10,427 nucleotides of DNA from CAZVCJ01 sp964625745 (GTDB taxonomy: Bacteria > Chloroflexota > Anaerolineae > VGOG01), in NCBI GenBank assembly GCA_964625745.1, contig CAZVCJ010000145.1:1-10427 (forward strand). The letters run 5' to 3'. Shown in pieces: positions 1 through 5,973 of the stretch. The notes beneath the pieces are model-generated. The model was not told the DNA's origin and made no database searches. It worked only from the letters and a program-made list of their open reading frames with translations. The translations under genes were made by a program, and so were the position numbers. Position 1 is the stretch's first letter. The number at the start of each line of letters is the position of its first letter.

Positions 1-2097
1 CGCTCCCCTTGCGCGTTGTGGTCAATGGCCTGGGGTTCGCAGACCTTGACGCACTCCAGGCACTCGGAGCAGACGCCGCAGGAGAGGCAGCGCTCCGCCT
101 CGGCTACGGCCTCTTCCTCGCTGAAGCCCAGGTTGATCTCGGCGAAATCCGCTCTCTCAGCCAGGGGGAGTTTGGGCATTGGCACCCTGGTTTCTGGCTC
201 GACGACGGGTGGGGTGTAATATTCGATGTCAGAAGTGTCGGGCGGCCACAGTGTGCGCCCGGCGGCCAGGTCCTCACCCCTCAGATATCGCCCGATGGAC
301 TCGGCCGCCCGCTTGCCCGCAGCGATGGCCTCGACGACCGTAGCCGGCCCCGTCACCGCATCGCCGCCAGCGAAGACGCCCGGCACATCAGTCGCCAGAG
401 TGAGGGGATCCGCAGCGATCCAATCTCCAATATCTAATCTCCAATATCCAATATCCAACACCTGGCCGATGGCCACGATGACCATATCCGCCTCGACCGC
501 GAACTCCGAACCGGGGATGGGAACAGACCGCCTCCGCCCGCTCTCGTCAGGCTCACCCAGCTCCATGCGCAAACACTCCAGGCTCGTCACCCGCCCGTCC
601 GCGCCCAACACCCGGGTCGGCGTGGCTAAAAAATGAAAGGCGATGCCCTCTTCTTCGGCCTCCTCGATCTCCCACGAATGGGCGGGCATCTCTTCGCGGG
701 AACGGCGATAGAGAATCGTTACCTCCCGCCCCCCCACTCGCCTGGCCACCATGGCCGAATCAATGGCGACGTTGCCACCGCCGATTACCACCACCTTCTC
801 GCCGACGGTGACCTCCCGGCCCAGGCTCACTTCCCGCAGGAAATCAACCCCGTGAAGCACGCCGGCCAGAGCCTCACCCTCAACGTTCAACCTGCGGCTG
901 CCGTGAGCGCCCACTGCCACGAACACGGCACCGTAATCTCTCCTGAGGTTATCCAAAGACAAATCACCGCCCCCCCTCTTTCCCCCCCGATGGGGGGGAT
1001 GAAGGCTGATGGCGGTGTTGGTGCGGATCTCCACACCCAAATCCTGGATAGCTTCGATCTCACTTTGCAGGACATCTCTGGGCAAGCGATAGTCAGGAAT
1101 CCCCACCGCCATCATGCCGCCAGCCACAGGCAGGGCCTCGAAGACGGTGACAGGATAGCCCTGGCGGGCCAGGAAGCAGGCGGCGGTGAGGCCAGCGGGG
1201 CCGCCTCCGACGACAGCGACCTTGTTTTTGACGTTTGACGTTTGACGTTTGACGTTGGGCTTCGGACTCTGGACTTCGGACTTTTCCCAATCCGCCACGA
1301 AGCGCTTGAGATACTGGATGGCGATGGGCTGGTCGTGCTCGGCCCGCCGACAGGCCGCCTCGCAGGGGTGATGGCAGACGCGACCACAGACGCCGGGGAA
1401 GGGGATGGCTTCGCGGATCAGGGCCAGGGCCTCGGCGAATTTGCCCTGGGCGATGAGGGCCACGTAGCCTTGAACGTGGATGCCCGCCGGGCAAGCGGCC
1501 TTGCAGGGCGCAATCCCTCGCTTCTCGATGGTGAAGATGCTCGGCACGGCATNNNNNNNNNNNNNNNNNNNNNNNNNNNNNNNNNNNNNNNNNNNNNNNN
1601 NNNNNNNNNNNNNNNNNNNNNNNNNNNNNNNNNNNNNNNNNNNNNNNNNNNNGACAGGCGGGGACGCACTCGCCACAGGCCGTGCACCTGGCCAGGTCCA
1701 CGTAACGAGGATGCTGCTGCACCTCGACCTGGAAATCGCCCTGCAAGCCCCCCCTCAATCCCCCCCAACCCTTCGACAAGCTCAGGACACCGCTCTGGGG
1801 GGGAAGTCCCAACTCTCCCTGAAGGGGTGTCACCTCAGCCTGGAAATCGCCCTGCCCACCCTTCATCCCCCCCAACTTTGGGGGGGAAAAGAGGGGGGGC
1901 GTCACCTCGGCCTGGGTAAGCACCTGGATGTTCGGATGCTTCATCGCTTCCAGGAAGATGGCAGTATCCCCTTCGAGAAAGGGCGATCTCTCCACCAGGT
2001 AGACTTCCAGGCCCGAATTAGCAATATCAAGCGCAGCCTGCACGCCGGCCATGCTACCGCCGACGATCAATACCGCCCGGGCGTTTAGCCGCGTCAT
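1..2097 (-). CDS. HdrA/GltD-like FAD- and Fe-S-containing oxidoreductase, 3' end outside window, interrupted by assembly gap
   Basis: Likely moves electrons between ferredoxin and NAD(P)H for the adjacent 2-oxoacid oxidoreductase. The ATG at 2097 overlaps the korC stop (ATGA). Residues 11-36 form an HdrA-like FAD Rossmann motif (VGGSMAGVQAALDIANSG). Cys138, 141, 144 and 148 form a CX2CX2CX3C ferredoxin motif that runs into the N gap. Left of the gap, reading resumes at 1550 with AVPSIFTIEKRGIAPC and stays open to base 1. It gives the GltD N-terminal Fe-S domain (CKAAC, GRVCHHPCEAAC), an FAD motif (VAVVGGGPAGLTAA), an NADPH motif (VVVIGGGNVAIDSA), the C-terminal GVFAGGDAVTGPATVVEAI, and a further Cys-rich segment (CLSCGVCSECLECVKVC). 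That last segment suggests HdrA-like sequence continues beyond the edge. The frames on the two sides of the gap differ only because 100 N is an arbitrary length. In-frame repeats swell the linkers. The domain calls are secure; the physiological partner is inferred. Confidence 0.85.
420..461. repeat. Heptamer array, six CCAATAT-type units, inside CDS
   Basis: Six consecutive 7-bp units: CCAATCT, CCAATAT, CTAATCT, CCAATAT, CCAATAT, CCAACAC. The 42 bp keep the frame and are read on the minus strand as VLDIGYWRLDIGDW. They lie between the conserved VAIGQ and the IAADPLTLATDVPGVFAGGD segment of the GltD domain, where relatives have a variable loop. The array is A+T-rich within a G+C-rich gene. Confidence 0.85.
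970..1005. repeat. C7/G7 palindromic repeat, copy 1, inside CDS
   Basis: Structure on the plus strand is C7, TCTTT, C7 (982-988), GAT, G7 (992-998), ATGAAGG. The perfect 7-bp stem has a 3-base loop. The reverse complement matches copy 3 at 1860-1899 except for the loop (ATC against AACTTT) and one A. It is read in frame as about LHPPHRGGKRGGG, between EIRTNTAIS and SLDNLRRDYGAVF, a turn in the GltD FAD domain. Confidence 0.85.
1227..1282. repeat. Heptamer array, eight TTTGACG/TCGGACT-type units, inside CDS
   Basis: A continuous 7-bp period: TTTGACG four times (1227-1254), then TTGGGCT, TCGGACT, CTGGACT and TCGGACT (1255-1282). On the minus strand it encodes about SEVQSPKPNVKRQTSNVK, a basic polar linker between the GltD Fe-S domain (ending FVADWEK) and the FAD motif VAVVGGG. 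The reading frame is kept on both sides. Confidence 0.85.
1553..1652. other. Scaffold gap, 100 N
   Basis: Exactly 100 unknown bases join two contigs inside the HdrA/GltD-like gene. The right side ends one base into a codon after the fourth cysteine of the ferredoxin motif. The left side starts with the last two bases of a codon before AVPSIF. If the gene is intact, the true gap must be a multiple of three, so 100 is a placeholder. Relatives of this fusion usually have some 20-30 residues here, so the real gap is probably about 60-90 bp. Confidence 0.95.
1748..1806. repeat. C7/G7 palindromic repeat, copy 2, loop carries another repeat
   Basis: Structure is C7 (1748-1754), TCAAT, C7 (1760-1766), a 30-base loop, G7 (1797-1803), AAG. 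The first half matches copy 1 in the same orientation. The loop is 30 bases instead of 3 or 6 because it contains the element at 1769-1786. It is translated in frame as part of a Gly-rich spacer between the HdrA-like strand and the ferredoxin motif. Confidence 0.8.
1769..1786. repeat. Nested CCCTTCGACAAGCTCAGG element
   Basis: This 18-bp sequence sits in the loop of palindrome copy 2. Its complement, CCTGAGCTTGTCGAAGGG, is a short dispersed repeat I recognise from many bacterial genomes and metagenome assemblies. Here it is translated on the minus strand as LSLSKG. Only one copy occurs in the window, so its status as a repeat rests on prior knowledge. Confidence 0.6.
1860..1899. repeat. C7/G7 palindromic repeat, copy 3, inside CDS
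   Basis: Structure is CCTTCAT, C7 (1867-1873), AACTTT, G7 (1880-1886), AAAAGA, G7. It matches copy 1 in opposite orientation. It is read in frame on the minus strand as about PPLFSPPKLGGMKGG, directly after the HdrA-like strand VLTQAEV. Confidence 0.85.
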
Positions 2098-2639
2098 AGC
2101 GTCTCCTGCTCGCCGTACTCGTACCCTTTCTCAAAAGCTCTCAGGTTGAGCTCCTCGGTCCCCTTTGGAACTGAGGTGCGAACCGACTCCCGCAGGGCCT
2201 CCACGGAGACCACATCGGTCACAGCAGCGAAGAAGCCCAGCATGACAATGTTGGCCACGATCTTCCGTCCCAGCTCCTCGGCCAGGCGCGTAGCCGGAAC
2301 CGAGAGCAGCTTCACATCGCCAGCTATCTCACCCGTCTCCACCAGATCCTCGTCAACGATGAGCAAGGCCCCTTCCCTCAGACCTGGGGCGTACTTGTTG
2401 TAGGCCTCCTGCGACATCACGACCAGAATGGCCGGGGCGGTGAGGTGAGGGTAGCTAATGGGCTCGTCGGAGACGATCACCTGAGCGCTGCAGGCCCCGC
2501 CCCGCGACTCAGGCCCATAGCTTTGGGTGAAGGTGGCCTGTTTCTCGTCGTGAATGGCCGCCGCTTTGCCCACTATGTAACCAGAGAGAATGATGCCCTG
2601 ACCTCCAAAGCCAGTTAGCCGGACTTCCGTTCGACTCAT
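2094..2639 (-). CDS. korC: 2-oxoacid:ferredoxin oxidoreductase, gamma subunit
   Basis: Subunit of the cytoplasmic enzyme that oxidatively decarboxylates a 2-oxoacid (most likely 2-oxoglutarate) to the acyl-CoA with reduction of ferredoxin. The 181 residues match the usual gamma-subunit length. The N-terminus has the conserved LTGFGGQGIILSG, followed by TFTQSYGPESRGGACSAQVIVSD (residues 37-59), both hallmarks of this family. The ATG at 2639 overlaps the korB stop (ATGA) and its own TGA overlaps the next start in the same way, so translation is probably coupled along the operon. The sequence alone does not separate 2-oxoglutarate from branched-chain 2-oxoacid enzymes; the sucC/sucD neighbours favour 2-oxoglutarate. 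Confidence 0.9.
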   Translation of the reverse strand: MSRTEVRLTGFGGQGIILSGYIVGKAAAIHDEKQATFTQSYGPESRGGACSAQVIVSDEPISYPHLTAPAILVVMSQEAYNKYAPGLREGALLIVDEDLVETGEIAGDVKLLSVPATRLAEELGRKIVANIVMLGFFAAVTDVVSVEALRESVRTSVPKGTEELNLRAFEKGYEYGEQETL

Positions 2640-3496
2640 GATCCCCCCGTTTCAGCATTCTTAGCCAACGCGGCGCTGCAGAAATCGAGAAAAGTGGGCT
2701 TCTCAATGTCCACAAACACCCCTTCGATGATCTCCCCATGCAGCCCGATATCAACTTCCTTGGGATCGAGGCCGTGCCTTATGACGCCCTTGTCATGGTA
2801 GTATTGCATCTGGGCCAGGCCCGTGCGCTGCTTGTTCCAGCGACCATACAAGGTAGGGCAAGGGGAAATGACTTCCACAAAACTAAACCCGCTTTTGTGC
2901 AGCGCTTCAAGGATGGATTTCTCAAGTCGTCGCACGTGGAGGGCCGTCCAACGGGCCACGTACACCGCTCCGCTGGCAGCAGCCAGGTAAGGAATGTTGA
3001 AAGGGTGCTCGAAGCAGCCGTAGACTGAAGTACTGGTTATGGCCCCCGCAGGCGTAGTCGGCCCCGCCTGCCCGCCGGTCATGCCGTAGTTGAAGTTGTT
3101 GACGCAAATGATCGTCATATCAACGTTGCGGCGGGCGGCGTGGATGAGGTGATTGCCGCCGATGGCGATCAAGTCACCGTCGCCACTGAAGACCACCACT
3201 TTGAGCTCAGGATTGGCCAGCTTCAAGCCCGTGGCGAAGGGAATCGCTCGCCCGTGGGTAGTGTGAAAGGAATCCAGCTTGACGTAGCCAGCCACCCGCC
3301 CCGTGCAGCCGATACCGGAGACCACTGCTACCTTGTCCAAATCCAGCCCCGACTTCTGGAGGGCTTTGATAAAACAGGTCAAGGCCACCCCAATGCCACA
3401 ACCTGAGCACCAGATGTGGGGCAGCCGATCCTCCCGCAGAAGCTCGTCCATAGGATTCCTGTCAGGTTTCAGATTCACCACCTGCTTGTCACTCAT
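2636..3496 (-). CDS. korB: 2-oxoacid:ferredoxin oxidoreductase, beta (TPP-binding) subunit
   Basis: Carries thiamine diphosphate and a [4Fe-4S] cluster and performs the decarboxylation chemistry. In 286 residues one sees cluster cysteines in WCSGCG (Cys30, Cys33), GIGCTGR around 61-67, and the TPP/Mg motif GDGD at 105-108 ending in NNFNYGMTGGQ at 133-143. A further Cys lies in ISPCPTLYGRWN, where family members have their last cluster ligand. The length and motif order are those of KorB/VorB-type beta subunits. The ATG at 3496 overlaps the korA stop (ATGA), and a GGAGGG ribosome site lies about 8 bases upstream. Confidence 0.93.
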   Translation of the reverse strand: MSDKQVVNLKPDRNPMDELLREDRLPHIWCSGCGIGVALTCFIKALQKSGLDLDKVAVVSGIGCTGRVAGYVKLDSFHTTHGRAIPFATGLKLANPELKVVVFSGDGDLIAIGGNHLIHAARRNVDMTIICVNNFNYGMTGGQAGPTTPAGAITSTSVYGCFEHPFNIPYLAAASGAVYVARWTALHVRRLEKSILEALHKSGFSFVEVISPCPTLYGRWNKQRTGLAQMQYYHDKGVIRHGLDPKEVDIGLHGEIIEGVFVDIEKPTFLDFCSAALAKNAETGGS

Positions 3497-4644
3497 CGCG
3501 CTGCCCTCCGAATTGCTTCCAGCACTTTCCTCGGATCGTGGATGCCGCCGCCAGCGTGGCGGACGAGGATCGCCTCGGCCTGGCCAGCAGCGCAGCGCTC
3601 CACCTCCAGGACGATCTGGCCGTAGTTCAGCTCTGGCACCACGAAAGCCTTAACTTCCCGGGCCAACCGCCTGATCCGTTCCTCAGGAAAAGGCCAGACC
3701 GTGATCAACCGCAAAGTGCCTACCTTTATGCCTTCCTTCCGCGCCAACTCCACCGGCCAGAGGGCCGTGCGAGCGGCGATGCCGTAGGAGCAAACTACTA
3801 CCTCGGCATCCTCTAAACCATGTTCTTCGAGCTGGATGATGTCGTCCCTGTTCCTTCTGATCTTCTCAATCAGGCGGTAGATCAATCTCTCCTGGGTTTC
3901 GGCGTCCATGCCGGGGTAGCCGCGCTCATCGTGGGTGAGTCCCGTTATGTGGAAGCGGTAGCCTTCGCCAGCGTTGGCCATAGGGGGCACGAGGTCGTCG
4001 CCAGCCTCATAGGGCAGGTATTCATCGGGCGGAACAGTGGGCCGGCGGCGGGAGACGATTTCGATCTCCTCTGGCGGGGGAATGACCACCTTCTCCGTCA
4101 TGTGTCCCACTTCGGCGTCGGTCATGATCAGCACCGGGGTGCGGTATTTCTCAGCGAGGTTGAAGGCGCGGATGGTCAGGTTGAAAAGCTCTTGAGGGGA
4201 ACTGGGGACCAGGGCGATGATCTCGTAGGAGCCGTGCGAGCCCCAGCGAGCTTGCATCATATCACCCTGCGCCACCAGAGTAGGCAGCCCCGTGGAAGGG
4301 CCGCCTCGCTGCACGTTCACCAGCACGCAAGGGGTCTCGGTCATGATCCCCAGGCCCAGGTTCTCCATCATCAAGCTGAAGCCGGGGCCAGAGGTAGCGG
4401 TCATAGCCTTGACCCCGCCCCACGAAGCCCCCAGCACGGTGATCATGGAGGCCAACTCATCCTCCATCTGGATGTAGGTCCCCCCCACCTGGGGCATTCG
4501 TGCAGCCATGCGTTCGGCGATCTCTGTGGCAGGAGTGATGGGATAGCCAGCGAAGAAACGGCAACCGGCGGAGATGGCACCCTCGGCGCAGGCCACGTCG
4601 CCCATCATGAAGAACTCCCCAGTCAGAATCCCATCTTTGCTCAC
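3493..4644 (-). CDS. korA: 2-oxoacid:ferredoxin oxidoreductase, alpha subunit
   Basis: Pyrimidine-binding and substrate-binding subunit of the KorABCD complex. The 383 residues contain GYPITPATEI (about 34-43), the IQMEDELAS segment, TATSGPGFSLMMENLGLG (about 82-99) and QRGGPSTGLPT (about 111-121), all typical. The C-terminal part resembles the transketolase C-terminal-like domain II (VVVCSYG, GTLRLITVWPFPE). The start is GTG at 4644, overlapping the korD stop as GTGA, with AGGAG 5-6 bases upstream. A later Met13 would remove the family N-terminus. As in KorA-type enzymes, the ferredoxin domain is a separate gene, korD. Confidence 0.93.
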   Translation of the reverse strand: MSKDGILTGEFFMMGDVACAEGAISAGCRFFAGYPITPATEIAERMAARMPQVGGTYIQMEDELASMITVLGASWGGVKAMTATSGPGFSLMMENLGLGIMTETPCVLVNVQRGGPSTGLPTLVAQGDMMQARWGSHGSYEIIALVPSSPQELFNLTIRAFNLAEKYRTPVLIMTDAEVGHMTEKVVIPPPEEIEIVSRRRPTVPPDEYLPYEAGDDLVPPMANAGEGYRFHITGLTHDERGYPGMDAETQERLIYRLIEKIRRNRDDIIQLEEHGLEDAEVVVCSYGIAARTALWPVELARKEGIKVGTLRLITVWPFPEERIRRLAREVKAFVVPELNYGQIVLEVERCAAGQAEAILVRHAGGGIHDPRKVLEAIRRAAR

Positions 4645-4907
4645 GGTGTCTCCTCTCTCCCATTCAGATAGATAGCAAACTCAGGGCAGAGCATCTCGCA
4701 GAGACCACAATTGACACACGCCTCCTCGTCTTTGACGCGAGGCGGGTGATAGCCCTTGGCGTTGAATTCATCAGAGATCTCTAGCACGTGGCGTGGACAG
4801 TATTCCACGCAGAAACTGCAGCCCTTGCACCGCTCTTTCAAGATGCGGATTCGGCCACGGGGAATCTCCAACTGCTCGATGTCCAGCGGCTTTCGCCAAT
4901 ACTTCAC
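4641..4907 (-). CDS. korD: 2-oxoacid:ferredoxin oxidoreductase, delta (2x[4Fe-4S] ferredoxin) subunit
   Basis: An 88-residue electron-transfer subunit with two complete clusters: Cys27, 30, 33, 37 and Cys64, 67, 70, 74, each CX2CX2CX3CP. It carries electrons from the TPP site of KorAB to external ferredoxin. The start is GTG at 4907, with GGGAGG placed 5 bases upstream. An ATG at 4912 is followed after one codon by TGA and cannot be the start. This is the first gene of the kor operon, downstream of a strong promoter and a leader hairpin. Its TGA overlaps the korA start. Confidence 0.92.
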   Translation of the reverse strand: MKYWRKPLDIEQLEIPRGRIRILKERCKGCSFCVEYCPRHVLEISDEFNAKGYHPPRVKDEEACVNCGLCEMLCPEFAIYLNGREETP

Positions 4908-4943
4908 TTCATCCTCCCGTTATCACGCTCTATCCACCACGCG

Positions 4944-4981
4944 AAAAAAGGCGGGGGAACCACGGAGTTCATCCCCCCGCC
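4944..4981 (-). terminator. Rho-independent terminator or attenuator in the korD leader
   Basis: On the minus strand GGCGGGGG (4981-4974) pairs with CCCCCGCC (4957-4950), an 8-bp stem with a 16-base loop, followed at once by TTTTTT (4949-4944). It lies about 50 bases downstream of the predicted start of the promoter at 5037-5065 and 37 bases before korD. It could end transcripts coming from sucD, attenuate the kor transcript, or both. No known riboswitch class was recognised. Confidence 0.75.
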
Positions 4982-5013
4982 AAGCTCGCCGTCTGTCCCT
5001 TCAGAAAGCTGTG

Positions 5014-5041
5014 ATACTTTTTCACCCCGGCGCAAAAGTAT
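5014..5041. promoter_or_regulatory. Inverted repeat over the kor -10 box, candidate operator
   Basis: ATACTTTT (5014-5021) and AAAAGTAT (5034-5041) are exact 8-bp inverted copies with 12 bases between them. One arm overlaps the -10 hexamer, and the repeat spans the expected transcription start. This position fits a repressor site. The regulator is unknown and none is encoded in the window. Confidence 0.45.
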
Positions 5042-5065
5042 AGCACCCTCCACCGATTTTGTCAA
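5037..5065 (-). promoter_or_regulatory. Sigma-70-type promoter for the korDABC operon
   Basis: On the minus strand TTGACA (5065-5060), a 17-base spacer and TATACT (5042-5037), preceded by an extended -10 TG, match the housekeeping consensus almost perfectly. The -35 box overlaps the sucD stop codon. The predicted start near 5030 leaves a leader of about 120 bases before korD. Confidence 0.8.
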
Positions 5066-5922
5066 GCAACCAACAAGTCAGGTATCTCGCCGGGGTAGCG
5101 AGCCACCTTCACGCCGACCGCCTCCAGTGCCGCGATCTTCTCCGCCGCCGTACCCGTGCCGCCCTGGATGATAGCCCCGGCATGGCCCATGCGTTTGCCC
5201 GGCGGTGCGGTTCTTCCCGCGACGAAGGCGACCACGGGCTTGGTCATTTCGCTGGCTATGAAATCGGCCGCCCGCTCCTCGTCAGTGCCGCCGATCTCGC
5301 CGATGAGCACCACGCTCCTGGTCGCGGGGTCTCCCTCGAACAGAGTCAGCATGTCAATGAAATCGGAGCCGAGAATGGGATCGCCGCCGATGCCCACGCA
5401 GGTGGACTGGCCCAGGCCGTGCGCGGTCAGGTCATAGACCACCTCGTAAGTCAAAGTGCCGCTGCGGGAGATCACCCCCACCGACCCCGGCTGGTGGATG
5501 TGGCCGGGCATGATGCCCACCTTGGCCTGGCCGGGGGTGATCACGCCGGGGCAGTTGGGGCCGATCAGGCGTGCTCCCTTCTGATCCAGGTACGCCTTCA
5601 CCCTGATCATGTCCTGAGCAGGAATCCCCTCGGTGATGCACACGATGAGGGAGATGCCCGCGTCGGCGGCCTCGTAGATGGCATCCGGGGCAAAGCGGGC
5701 CGGCACATAGATGATGGACGTGTTAGCTCCAGCCGCTTCCACAGCTTCTTTGGCCGTATTGAAAACGGGCACGCTGGCCACTTCCATCCCACCCTTGCCC
5801 GGCGTCACTCCAGCCACCACCTGGGTGCCGTAGTCCAGCATCTGGCGGGTGTGAAACTCTCCCTCCCGCCCGGTGATTCCTTGAACTAAGAGACGAGTAC
5901 TCTTGTCAACTAATATGCTCAC
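5062..5922 (-). CDS. sucD: Succinyl-CoA synthetase (ADP/GDP-forming), alpha subunit
   Basis: With SucC converts succinyl-CoA, ADP or GDP and phosphate to succinate, CoA and NTP. The 286 residues are the normal length. Visible are the CoA-binding GITGREGEFHT (15-25), GPNCPG (121-126), GHIHQPGSVGVISRSGTLTYE (140-160) and the phosphohistidine motif GHAGAII with His247. The start is GTG at 5922, giving the typical N-terminus MSILVDKSTRLLVQG, with a modest AGGGGG site upstream. It follows the aldolase gene by 51 bp, and its stop overlaps the kor promoter. Its partner sucC lies about 4.1 kb upstream instead of adjacent. Downstream korDABC would supply succinyl-CoA. Confidence 0.95.
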   Translation of the reverse strand: MSILVDKSTRLLVQGITGREGEFHTRQMLDYGTQVVAGVTPGKGGMEVASVPVFNTAKEAVEAAGANTSIIYVPARFAPDAIYEAADAGISLIVCITEGIPAQDMIRVKAYLDQKGARLIGPNCPGVITPGQAKVGIMPGHIHQPGSVGVISRSGTLTYEVVYDLTAHGLGQSTCVGIGGDPILGSDFIDMLTLFEGDPATRSVVLIGEIGGTDEERAADFIASEMTKPVVAFVAGRTAPPGKRMGHAGAIIQGGTGTAAEKIAALEAVGVKVARYPGEIPDLLVA

Positions 5923-5940
5923 GTGGGAGCCCCCTATGGG

Positions 5941-5961
5941 TATTGGATATTGGGTATTTGT
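5941..5961. repeat. Short heptamer array upstream of sucD
   Basis: Three 7-bp units, TATTGGA, TATTGGG and TATTTGT, possibly preceded by a degenerate CTATGGG. It is the same family as the array at 420-461, in opposite orientation. It occupies much of the 51-bp space between the aldolase stop and the sucD start. Confidence 0.65.
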
Positions 5962-5973
5962 CAGTTCTTTATG

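Larger units (their letters stand above)
1728..1855. repeat. Direct duplication of host coding sequence around the palindromes (111 bp spacing)
   Basis: CCTGGAAATCGCCCTGC occurs at 1728-1744 and at 1839-1855, an offset of 111 bp or 37 codons. On the protein it gives GDFQVEV and GDFQAEV. AEVTP also appears twice, 24 codons apart (residues 63-67 and 87-91). Each palindrome is therefore flanked by duplicated stretches of the same short host segment. Confidence 0.75.

Noticed and set aside
420..1282. CRISPR-like array
   Set aside because: Units are 7 bp with no spacers and no cas genes are present.
1093..1552. Apparent continuation of the 2097 reading frame left of the gap
   Set aside because: The arginine- and proline-rich product has no domain, whereas the alternate frame from 1550 gives perfect GltD motifs through to base 1.
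1093..2097. True frameshift or pseudogene in the HdrA/GltD-like gene
   Set aside because: The only frame change coincides with the 100-N placeholder; both sides are otherwise open and motif-complete.
3820..4671. 283-codon open frame on the plus strand
   Set aside because: It is antisense to korA, has no family motif or sensible composition, and korA is certain. Other long plus-strand frames are rejected likewise.
4904..4912. ATG at 4912 as the korD start
   Set aside because: It is followed by one codon and TGA; the GTG at 4907 opens the ferredoxin frame.
4908..5030. Known riboswitch (fluoride, TPP and similar) in the kor leader
   Set aside because: I compared the visible conserved segments with remembered consensus motifs and found no convincing match, only the hairpin-T6.
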